Shown here: positions 1 to 6,105 of the stretch, one piece after another | Numbering within the stretch: the first letter of the stretch is position 1 | How the letters are laid out: each line of letters starts with the position of its first letter | Source of the DNA: Clostridiales bacterium | Lineage (GTDB): Bacteria; Bacillota; Clostridia; Oscillospirales; QAMX01 | NCBI GenBank assembly: GCA_003149835.1 | Contig: QAMX01000048.1 | Location: 1-7,426 of the forward strand | Direction: 5' to 3' | DNA: 7,426 nt | Program-made: the position numbers and the translations under genes | The notes under the pieces: generated by a model | Database searches by the model: none | Told to the model about the DNA's origin: nothing | What the model saw: only the letters and a program-made list of their open reading frames with translations

Positions 1-135
1 GACGCATTCCTCGATTTCCTGCCGGCATGAAGCGCAGTAGAGCGACCGGACGATCTGCGCCACACGGCTTGCGTGCGTCAGATACAATGTTTCAATGAAA
101 CTGCGCTGCGATGTTGTCAACGGATTATGCCGCAT
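1..135 (-). CDS. Putative ECF-type sigma factor, N-terminal 45 codons (partial)
   Basis: Reading leftwards from an ATG at 135-133, an open frame of 45 codons runs off the window edge. The start is set by a near-perfect Shine-Dalgarno (AGGAGGGG, complement of 141-148) five bases upstream, and a plausible promoter lies further back. The peptide begins MRHNPLTTSQ and continues with an amphipathic helix (FIETLYLTHASRVAQIVRSL), then CASCRQEIEECV at the edge. The spacing of aromatic and aliphatic residues resembles region 2.1 of ECF sigma-70 factors, and EIEECV sits where those proteins carry the acidic start of the D-x-x-Q motif. The diagnostic part of region 2 and all of region 4 are outside the window, so the family call is an inference. 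The gene is divergent from the transporter operon and could regulate it. An unrelated small helical DNA-binding protein is the main alternative. Confidence 0.5.
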   Translation of the reverse strand, partial: MRHNPLTTSQRSFIETLYLTHASRVAQIVRSLYCASCRQEIEECV

Positions 136-140
136 TGTTA

Positions 141-148
141 CCCCTCCT
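141..148 (-). promoter_or_regulatory. Shine-Dalgarno site of the divergent partial gene
   Basis: On the minus strand this reads AGGAGGGG, followed by TAACA and then ATG. The strength and five-base spacing fix the start of the partial minus-strand gene at 135 and are the best evidence that it is real. Confidence 0.85.
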
Positions 149-161
149 GTTCTATGAATTT

Positions 162-190
162 ATCATATCATATTTAAATATAAAAATCAA
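162..190 (-). promoter_or_regulatory. Predicted sigma-A type promoter for the divergent gene
   Basis: On the minus strand, TTGATT (190-185) is followed by exactly 17 bases and TATGAT (167-162). The three bases before the -10 are TGA, giving an extended -10 (TGnTATGAT). The -10 matches the consensus at five of six positions and the -35 at four of six. Transcription would begin near 155, leaving a short leader of about 20 bases before the ATG at 135. The spacer contains a 12-bp perfect palindrome. The surroundings are AT-rich, so chance matches are more likely than usual, but position and spacing fit well. Confidence 0.6.
170..181. repeat. Perfect 12-bp AT palindrome inside the promoter spacer
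   Basis: ATATTTAAATAT is a perfect palindrome lying wholly between the -35 and -10 of the predicted minus-strand promoter. It could be an operator for a dimeric regulator. It is made only of A and T in an AT-rich region, so chance is a serious alternative. Confidence 0.3.
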
Positions 191-419
191 ATATATAAAT
201 ACATATGCCTAAATTATTTTGAAAAACCACATGATTAAAAAAAGACAACTCAAAAAACGCGGAATTAGAGATTTAATAGATAAAAAATATGGGAATAGAG
301 CGGAAAAACGGACTGGAATATTCGATTTATAGAGATGGATGGAACGAGCGCGAAATAATAAATTTTATTGATAATACCGTGCATTTATAGTTTCCGGCGA
401 TTTATACAATAGAAAAGAG

Positions 420-463
420 AAAGGAGGATCACGGTGAATGGAGGGATAGCTGCGGCACGGTGA
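420..463 (+). other. Orphan Shine-Dalgarno with a 9-codon frame (possible leader peptide)
   Basis: AAAGGAGG at 420-427 is one of the strongest ribosome-binding sequences in the window, yet no long gene follows. Six bases downstream a GTG at 434 opens a nine-codon frame (VNGGIAAAR if GTG is read as Val) that ends with TGA at 461-463. An overlapping ATG at 438 gives only MEG. An 8-bp direct repeat CACGGTGA (430-437 and 456-463) brackets the frame. It could encode a leader peptide upstream of the lipoprotein gene, be a remnant of a lost gene, or be chance. No run of regulatory codons suggests a classic attenuator. Confidence 0.25.
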
Positions 464-504
464 CTGCTTGATAGGGTCGGCCGTGACGCAGAGAGAGTCG
501 AAAA

Positions 505-536
505 AAAGCGGATGGTTTGCAAAGAATCGCTGCTTT
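505..536 (+). other. Imperfect stem-loop in the leader of the operon
   Basis: AAAGC (505-509) can pair with GCTTT (532-536), and GAT (511-513) with ATC (526-528). A small internal loop (G against GCT) lies between them, and the 12-base apical loop contains TTTGCAAA. No run of T follows, so it is not an intrinsic terminator. It lies about 50 bases before the lipoprotein start and might affect leader RNA stability or translation. Confidence 0.3.
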
Positions 537-587
537 ACTGATGATTGTTACTGACACAAGTATAGAAAAGGAGTAGAAAGGATTCGT

Positions 588-2648
588 ATGAAGCGAGTGA
601 TTTATTTTTTATTTGTGCTGGCGCTGCTGCTCTGCGGCTGCGCGCCGGAAACGCCGCCACAGGAGAGTACGCCGCCGCCGGCAGAAGAGACGACGCCACC
701 GCCGGTCAGCACCTTCGGAACATCCGGAGGCGGTTATGTGACGGACACGGAACCGAGCGGCGGAGACGAAATCGAGCCGGATCATATCCAATTTTACTAT
801 AAACTTGATATTCCCAACGCGCCGCAGGTGGATTTGGAGGCTGAGCGCGAAAAATCGGATTCGATCCATGCCGATATTACCAAATACGAGGACGGCGAAG
901 AGGTTCTCATTGAGCGAAGCGAGGAAACGCAGCAGACCCTATATGATTCGATGATCTGGCATATGCCCTACCTTGCGCTCTGCGCGCGGGAGGTCGCGGA
1001 GGCGTATCCGTATATGTCCGAGACATTTCTGGCCATAGCAAATCAGGCCGATGCGCTGAGCAATCCTGAACAGGCGCTCGAAGACATCGGCGCGCCCGAA
1101 TCCAAGCTGGATGCGGTTATGCGCTATAATGCCGTGAAAGACGGCGTACAGAACGCGTTTTTTGCCAAGGGAATCCGCGTAAAAAAATACAGCGAAGGAA
1201 CTCACTGGGGAATTGATTACGAGCTGCTGACGATTTACCGTGAAAAGGATGAAATCGACGCTGAGCTGCTGGCGCTGCTGGAAGCGATGTTCCGCGGTGA
1301 AATCTATATTCAAAAGTTTAACGATCTGGACTTTACAGCGTTCTTTACCGAGGAGGAGCGGGAGGCTCTGACCGGTTTGACAGAGCCGGAGCTGACAATG
1401 ACGGTAGATCAGGAGAAGGGGCTGCGTTATTTTGAAATAACGGGGTTGGAAGACAATACAAGCCTGATCTATGCCATGGACGAAAATGAAACGCAGCGGT
1501 TTCACCGCCTGAAAAACGGCGAGCGGCTCTACATTCCGCTCAGCTACGAGGGCGAGCTGTACTTCGCTGTAAAAATTGACAACGCCTGCGATGGATATGA
1601 GAAAAAGTTTACCTATACGGTGCAGGCGGAAACAGAGCTGCTGGCGGCGACGGAGGTCGTTTTTCAAAACAGCCGCCTCGAAACGGTCGTGCGGACGCAT
1701 ATCGGCAAACGAGAGGGAACGCTGACCAAAGCGGATCTGACGGAGATCGAAAGCATCTGTGTCAGCGGTTCCAACTTTTTTATCAACAGCTACCGGCCGC
1801 CGATTTCTCAGCCGGCGGGTCAGTTGGAATCGCCGGTAACGGATTTATCGGATTTCGCCTGGTTTGACAATCTGACAGTTTTGGGCGTGGGTTCAAACGG
1901 AGTCACGACGCTGAATGGCGCGGAGCCCTTTATATCCAAGGTGACGGCGGAAGCTTTGGAGCTGCCGGGCAATCAGATCCGCGACTTTTCGGCTCTGAAA
2001 AGCTGCGCCTGTACGGTCGTGAATCTATCAAATAATGCGATCAGCGACATTTCCCCGCTGAAAGGAATGGCAATACGGCATCTCGACCTGTCCGGCAATC
2101 AAATCGAAAACGGAGAGGCGTTTGCGGAAATCCGCACAGAAACCTTGCTGCTGGCGGAAAATCCGCTGCGAGCCCTGGCGCTTCACCCCGAAATGCTGGG
2201 ATATGGGAACTACTACCCTTACAGCAATAGCGCTACGAGAACTTTGATGGAGGGAACGCTCGATATTTCAGGGACGGAGTTACAGGATCTGGCGTTTCTG
2301 GACTGTAAAAACGCGGAGATCTATTTTTTCCGGTATGCCAGCGGAGCGGAGATGTGGTTACAGGTTTTGACGCTGCCGAACCTTAGGTTAGACCATACTG
2401 CGATTTCGTGGCAGGAGCTGATCCGTTTGGATGCAGTTCGGACGCTGTCCGTCGCATACTGCAACCTGGAAAGCCTCGACTTCATCAAATACTGGCATGA
2501 GGGTCAACGCGGCGCGCTGAAAACGCTGAATATCAGCGGAAACGGCTTGACGCTCGGGCTGCCTGAGGCGGAGCTGCTGCGCCGATGCGAGTTGCTTGAA
2601 TCAGTCAATACAGGCGGAAATACCCTGCTGCCGGAATTCGACTATTAA
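588..2648 (+). CDS. Leucine-rich-repeat surface lipoprotein (686 aa)
   Basis: The start is supported by AAAGGA (577-582) five bases before the ATG. Residues 1-17 form a lipoprotein signal peptide (MKR, a hydrophobic run, then LCGC), so Cys18 would be lipidated and the protein held on the outer face of the membrane. The Cys at the -2 position of the lipobox is unusual. Residues 19 to about 60 are a Pro/Glu/Thr-rich linker. Residues 65-350 show no family I recognise. Near 355-395, VVFQNSRLETVVRTHIGK followed by LTKADLTEIESICVSG resembles the cap that precedes internalin-like LRRs. LRR strands follow: LTVLGVGSN (429-437), LPGNQI (459-464), NLSNNAISDISPL (479-491), HLDLSGNQI (498-506). More degenerate repeats run to LNISGN (647-652) and the C-terminus. 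LRRs usually bind proteins, so a ligand- or partner-binding role is inferred. It precedes the transporter genes by 63 bp and probably shares their transcript. Confidence 0.88.
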   Translation: MKRVIYFLFVLALLLCGCAPETPPQESTPPPAEETTPPPVSTFGTSGGGYVTDTEPSGGDEIEPDHIQFYYKLDIPNAPQVDLEAEREKSDSIHADITKYEDGEEVLIERSEETQQTLYDSMIWHMPYLALCAREVAEAYPYMSETFLAIANQADALSNPEQALEDIGAPESKLDAVMRYNAVKDGVQNAFFAKGIRVKKYSEGTHWGIDYELLTIYREKDEIDAELLALLEAMFRGEIYIQKFNDLDFTAFFTEEEREALTGLTEPELTMTVDQEKGLRYFEITGLEDNTSLIYAMDENETQRFHRLKNGERLYIPLSYEGELYFAVKIDNACDGYEKKFTYTVQAETELLAATEVVFQNSRLETVVRTHIGKREGTLTKADLTEIESICVSGSNFFINSYRPPISQPAGQLESPVTDLSDFAWFDNLTVLGVGSNGVTTLNGAEPFISKVTAEALELPGNQIRDFSALKSCACTVVNLSNNAISDISPLKGMAIRHLDLSGNQIENGEAFAEIRTETLLLAENPLRALALHPEMLGYGNYYPYSNSATRTLMEGTLDISGTELQDLAFLDCKNAEIYFFRYASGAEMWLQVLTLPNLRLDHTAISWQELIRLDAVRTLSVAYCNLESLDFIKYWHEGQRGALKTLNISGNGLTLGLPEAELLRRCELLESVNTGGNTLLPEFDY

Positions 2649-2711
2649 TCGTGCGCCCTGAGACGGATATCGGCTGCGGCGAAGGGTTTTCAAAACAGAG
2701 GTGACGAAGGC

Positions 2712-3233
2712 ATGGCGAAAAAAAAGCGCCAAATCCTATTCGGCTGCGCAGCGGCGTTACTACTTTGCGCCGCGGGGCTGCTATTCTGGCGGCCGTGGCG
2801 CGGGGAAACGGAGAGCAAAGAGCAAAATCTTGAAGAAAACGCCGGCTATTACGCTGTCGAAGACGGCGCTTTTGCGGCGCTTTCCTCAACCTGCAAACAC
2901 ATCGAATCAAGATACTACAAAAGCGCCGAATGGATTTCTCTGATGTATTCCAATAAGGAATACCACTTAAAGGAATGCGTCAATCCGCAATGCGGCGCGC
3001 CGCCTATGTTTGAAAAACACAGTCAAAGCGAAATCCGAATCAAAGAGGGAAGAGAGACGATTTACGGAAAATATCACTCCGTCGAATTTTGGTGCTCGTC
3101 ATGCGGAGAGGTATACCGGACGCTGTACGTCGCATGCGGCAACGAGCAATGCGGCTATAACGACAGCGGCGGTTTCTACAACTGCGACGAAGACGTTAAG
3201 ACGGTTCTCAGAGAGGCGGGAATGATCGAATGA
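2712..3233 (+). CDS. Membrane-anchored cysteine-rich protein of unknown function (173 aa)
   Basis: The ATG at 2712 follows AGAGGTGA (2697-2704) at seven bases. After MAKKKRQ there is one hydrophobic segment (residues 8-26), then RPWR. It could be an uncleaved anchor or a signal peptide; neither Cys12 nor Cys19 sits in a good lipobox. The rest should lie outside the membrane and holds eight cysteines: Cys61, Cys89 and Cys94 (CVNPQCG), Cys128 and Cys131 (CSSCG), Cys142 and Cys147 (CGNEQCG), and Cys158. The Cx2CG and Cx4CG pairs resemble zinc-ribbon knuckles, but four disulfides are equally possible for an exported protein. No family is recognised. Its stop overlaps the start of permease 1 (ATGA at 3230-3233), so it is translated together with the transporter and probably works with it. 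Confidence 0.8.
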   Translation: MAKKKRQILFGCAAALLLCAAGLLFWRPWRGETESKEQNLEENAGYYAVEDGAFAALSSTCKHIESRYYKSAEWISLMYSNKEYHLKECVNPQCGAPPMFEKHSQSEIRIKEGRETIYGKYHSVEFWCSSCGEVYRTLYVACGNEQCGYNDSGGFYNCDEDVKTVLREAGMIE

Positions 3234-4645
3234 GCGGCTTTCTTCTCGCGGCGCACGCCGCGCGCAATACCGTCCGGCTGGGGCGGCGGACGCTGAGGCT
3301 GTTTTTCGTCTTTTTCTTTGCGTCGCTGCTGCTGGTCGCGGCGTTTGTCGTCGCCGACTGCTGCGGCCGGCTGATCGACGCGTCAATCGGGCCGCTGGAA
3401 GGCGCGTTTCAGGTGGAGCTGAAAGCGACGCGGCCAAACGCGGGCGATGCCTTGGGGCTCGCCGAAGGCTTCGGCGCGGTCACGGAGGTCATAGCGCATG
3501 CCGAATACCCCGTCTATCTTTACGGTGAAGATGAGAAAAGGACGGAGTTGAAAGGCGTCGAACGCACAACGGGGGACAAAAAACTGCTGTTTCCCGAAAT
3601 CGACGGGTATTACAATGCGGCGCCGTTTCAGCTTCGGGCAATTACGGCCTGTGAGACCGACGAGGATTTTTTCAGCGGCTCTTACCGTGTGACGAGCGGA
3701 CGGGCGCTGACGCAGGAGGACAGTGATTCGCTCGCGCTCGCAGCGCTGATTTCTGAGGCGGTCGCGGCAGCCAACGGCGTTTCCATCGGCGATACGCTGA
3801 TGCTCCGCGCACCGGCTGTCAAACAATCCGGCAACATCCGCGACAATCCGTCGCTGCGTGTGACGGTGGTTGGCCTGGTCCATACGGAGACGGAGAATAA
3901 AAGCGCGGTCTGGGACTACTCCGTACCGGAAAACGTCGTCTATCTTCCTGTCGGCACGGCGCAGGCGTTTTTTGAGCTGCTCAACCAAGACCTGTCACAG
4001 GATGGAGGAATCTCTCTTCCCGTCGAGAAACTGTACATACGTCTGAAAGACCGTTCGCTCGCCGAGCCGATGGCCGAACGGCTCAGCGATATCTTTCTGG
4101 TCAGCGCCGCGCTGACGGAGATCTCGCCGGAGACGCAGACGGTCGCGGTACAGCGCGTGTCCTCGTTTGTTTATGCGACGGTTTGGATTCTGACCGCGAT
4201 CCTGTTTGCCCTGACGCTCGTTCTGACATGGCAAAACCGCAAGGAACGGACGGAGGAAACCGGTATCCTCTGCGCGTTGGGGATGAAAAAACGCGCAATT
4301 TCGTTCCAATTCTTTTTGGAAAATCTGATGACGGGGTTACTTGCGGCTCTGCTGGGGATAATGGCTGCGGCGGCGCTGGCGTATGCGTTTGGCGGCGAGG
4401 TGCAGACGTGGCTGTCGGAGAGCCGATTGGTCGCCGATATTCGAAATACCAGCGACGTCTCGGTTTTTACCGGCTTGGCTCCGGCCGTGTCGGCGGCCGT
4501 CAAAAGCGGACTATCGCTTTTGAGCGGCGCAACCGTCATCAAAGTGCTGGCGATTCTGCTGCTTGCCGTCTGCTGTGGGAGCGCGCTCGCCGCCGCGCAG
4601 GTGGGGCGAGCCGAGCCGATGGCGCTGCTGAAAAGAGGTGCGTGA
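3230..4645 (+). CDS. FtsX/MacB-like ABC transporter permease 1 (471 aa)
   Basis: This is a four-helix permease of the MacB/FtsX type. TM1 is at about residues 22-44, a large extracytoplasmic domain spans about 45-310, and TM2 (311-333), TM3 (366-388) and TM4 (436-456) form the C-terminal FtsX domain. Between TM2 and TM3 lies the cytoplasmic segment RKERTEETGILCALGMKKR, the characteristic E-x-G-x-L-x-A-L-G motif that contacts the ATPase. The end, EPMALLKRGA, is the usual FtsX tail. The ectodomain has MacB core-domain features, for example ALISEAV followed by GVSIGDTLML (172-192). The start overlaps the preceding stop as ATGA, with GA-rich sequence (3211-3220) as a modest ribosome site. It probably pairs with permease 2, since only one ATPase is visible. 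The substrate cannot be read from the sequence. Confidence 0.92.
   Translation: MSGFLLAAHAARNTVRLGRRTLRLFFVFFFASLLLVAAFVVADCCGRLIDASIGPLEGAFQVELKATRPNAGDALGLAEGFGAVTEVIAHAEYPVYLYGEDEKRTELKGVERTTGDKKLLFPEIDGYYNAAPFQLRAITACETDEDFFSGSYRVTSGRALTQEDSDSLALAALISEAVAAANGVSIGDTLMLRAPAVKQSGNIRDNPSLRVTVVGLVHTETENKSAVWDYSVPENVVYLPVGTAQAFFELLNQDLSQDGGISLPVEKLYIRLKDRSLAEPMAERLSDIFLVSAALTEISPETQTVAVQRVSSFVYATVWILTAILFALTLVLTWQNRKERTEETGILCALGMKKRAISFQFFLENLMTGLLAALLGIMAAAALAYAFGGEVQTWLSESRLVADIRNTSDVSVFTGLAPAVSAAVKSGLSLLSGATVIKVLAILLLAVCCGSALAAAQVGRAEPMALLKRGA
4634..4640 (+). promoter_or_regulatory. Shine-Dalgarno deciding the start of permease 2
   Basis: AGAGGTG lies inside the end of permease 1, four bases before the ATG at 4645. 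That ATG overlaps the permease 1 stop (TGATG). The frame stays open a further 154 codons upstream, so this site is what places the true start at 4645 rather than within permease 1. An in-frame GTG at 4642 is too close to the site. Confidence 0.8.
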
Positions 4646-6105
4646 TGAGTTTTTCGTTTCGATATGCGCTGCGCAACCTGTGGCGCATGAAATTCCGCAC
4701 GGCCGCCCTGCTCGCGGTGCTTTTGCTGCTCGCCGCCGCGGCGACGGTCGGCCTCAACGCCTACCGGTCGACGGCGGCAGAGGCAAAGCGCATCCGATAT
4801 GAAACGCCGGTCATGGTTTCCATGACCATTCGCGACACCGCCGGAGAAGCGGATGCCGCTAAAATCACGCTGGGCGCGGCGCAAACGCTGTTTTCATCGA
4901 AATACGTCAAAAGCGTCGGCATCCACCTCGCAGGCCTTGCGGTCGCAAACGGTACTTTGATCAACCACTACGCGACGGTCGGCGGACTGTACGCGCCCGA
5001 TAAAATCCAACAGGCGGAGGACGTCGGGGAATTCTCCGGCAGGCGGATTTTGTCGGCGGATCTGTTCGGAAGGCCGCAGCAGCTCGTCGCGTCGACGGAT
5101 CCGTCGATGTATCCCGGATTCACGGACGGGCGGTATCAGCTCGCCGAAGGCCGTTTTCCCGCTCAGTTCACTGCGAAGGACGGTTTTTCAAAGGATATCC
5201 TGCTTTCGGCCGACTATGCGGCCGCCTTTGACCTGCAAATCGGCGATCCGGTATACGCAGCTCTGCCGACGTCGATTCTTTCAAACGTCTATTTTTTTGA
5301 ATTTACGCTGTGCGGTACCTATTCGTCGCTTGACGCCGATGCCGACATCGCCTTTATCCCGTTCAACACTCATATGCTGTATCTGTATTCATATCATCAC
5401 AATTCTTTGCTCACAGGCTATCCCGATTATGCGCTGTATGACATCGATCAAAACCGATACAGCAATTTTAACCGGGTCGATTTCCTGCTCTACCGGGGCG
5501 ACGAGGCGGCGGATTTTATCCGGGAGGCCTCGAAGGAAACCGTCGACCTGGGCCGGTATGAACTCAACGCCAACGACCAGAACTATAAGCAGCTTACAGC
5601 GCGCCTGGACGATGTGGCCGCGATCACGGCTGTGTTCACGGCCGTGATTTTGGCGGCGGGCGTCGCAATTTTTATGCTGCTGATCGCTAATTTTACCTCG
5701 AACCGCGCCGGTGAAATCGGCGTCCTGCGCGCGCTCGGAGAGCGGCCGTCAAAAATTCTCTGTTCCTTGGCGGTGGAACTCTTCACAATCGTTTTGCTCG
5801 CGTTGCTTCTTGGCTGTTTGATCGGGACGTTGAGCGGCAGCGGCCTGATTGCGTATCTGAACGAGCAATCCGTTGCCGCCCAGACGGGCGCGGCAAACCT
5901 CGACTATACGCTTTTGTCCAGCTATCAAGCCGACTCCAACACCAGCATCATTGAAGTCTCTATGAGCGTGCTGCCGGAGCCGGAGGTGTTCCTCGTCGTG
6001 TTTGCAGGCGGTCTGGTGACAGCCGGCGCGGCTTTGCTGCTATGCTGGTGGACGATTATGCGGTCGGAGCCGATGGAGATCCTGAGCGGGGGTGTCAAGG
6101 TATGA
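4645..6105 (+). CDS. FtsX/MacB-like ABC transporter permease 2 (486 aa)
   Basis: The N-terminus MSFSFRYALRNLWRMKFRT is typical of FtsX-family permeases and is followed by TM1 (about 19-38). The extracytoplasmic domain (about 39-326) is the longest of the set and rich in aromatic residues. It includes KDILLSADY and LQIGDPVY (183-204), matching the MacB core fold, and RVDFLLYRGDEAADF (277-291) close to the membrane. TM2 (327-350), TM3 (about 371-396) and TM4 (448-472) form the FtsX domain. The cytoplasmic coupling segment is RAGEIGVLRALGERPSKI, and the tail is RSEPMEILSGGVKV. The frame extends upstream to 4183, but that part overlaps permease 1 out of frame and has no exported-protein character, so I use 4645. 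It is only loosely similar to permease 1, which suggests an old duplication and a heterodimer rather than a redundant copy. Confidence 0.92.
   Translation: MSFSFRYALRNLWRMKFRTAALLAVLLLLAAAATVGLNAYRSTAAEAKRIRYETPVMVSMTIRDTAGEADAAKITLGAAQTLFSSKYVKSVGIHLAGLAVANGTLINHYATVGGLYAPDKIQQAEDVGEFSGRRILSADLFGRPQQLVASTDPSMYPGFTDGRYQLAEGRFPAQFTAKDGFSKDILLSADYAAAFDLQIGDPVYAALPTSILSNVYFFEFTLCGTYSSLDADADIAFIPFNTHMLYLYSYHHNSLLTGYPDYALYDIDQNRYSNFNRVDFLLYRGDEAADFIREASKETVDLGRYELNANDQNYKQLTARLDDVAAITAVFTAVILAAGVAIFMLLIANFTSNRAGEIGVLRALGERPSKILCSLAVELFTIVLLALLLGCLIGTLSGSGLIAYLNEQSVAAQTGAANLDYTLLSSYQADSNTSIIEVSMSVLPEPEVFLVVFAGGLVTAGAALLLCWWTIMRSEPMEILSGGVKV

Larger units (their letters stand above)
149..587. other. 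Divergent intergenic region (439 bp), regulatory
   Basis: This region separates the minus-strand partial gene from the plus-strand operon. Positions 149 to about 415 are strongly AT-rich, unlike the GC-rich genes on both sides, and hold the minus-strand promoter. I found no open frame with a credible start there and no tRNA or CRISPR pattern. From about 415 the composition becomes mixed and leader-like, with an orphan Shine-Dalgarno site, an 8-bp direct repeat and an imperfect stem-loop. No good sigma-A promoter was found for the plus-strand operon. The nearest candidate is a -10-like TACAAT at 405-410 without a recognisable -35. An alternative-sigma promoter is therefore possible. Confidence 0.7.

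Noticed and set aside
341..345. GGAAC as the -35 of an ECF-type promoter
   Set aside because: No CGT-like -10 is present 16-17 bases downstream, so the motif alone is not enough to call a promoter.
483..554. 23-codon frame from a GTG, with two cysteines
   Set aside because: The ribosome site is weak (AGGG), the start is GTG, and the frame overlaps the predicted stem-loop. Nothing supports translation.
939..1700. Long open frame on the minus strand opposite the LRR lipoprotein (also 3383-3988 and 4171-4884)
   Set aside because: These lie antisense to clear genes, have no ribosome site I could see, and have Arg/Gln/His-rich compositions typical of shadow frames in GC-rich coding DNA.
2655..2690. 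Possible terminator between the LRR gene and the cysteine-rich gene (GCCCT, AGGGT, then TTTT)
   Set aside because: The stem is only five pairs including one G-T, the loop is over 20 bases, and the T run is four. It is unlikely to stop transcription.
2701..2943. 80-codon plus-strand frame overlapping the start of the cysteine-rich gene
   Set aside because: It begins inside the ribosome site of the real gene and gives a low-complexity basic peptide. The 2712 frame has a membrane segment, a proper ribosome site and a coupled stop.
4183..4644. Upstream extension of the permease 2 frame by 154 codons
   Set aside because: It overlaps permease 1 in another frame, is rich in Arg and Gly with no membrane or domain character, and a good ribosome site plus a typical FtsX N-terminus mark 4645 as the start.
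6042..6101. Upstream extension of the second lipoprotein by 20 codons
   Set aside because: It would put acidic residues ahead of the signal peptide and overlap permease 2. The ATG at 6102 gives a textbook lipoprotein signal.
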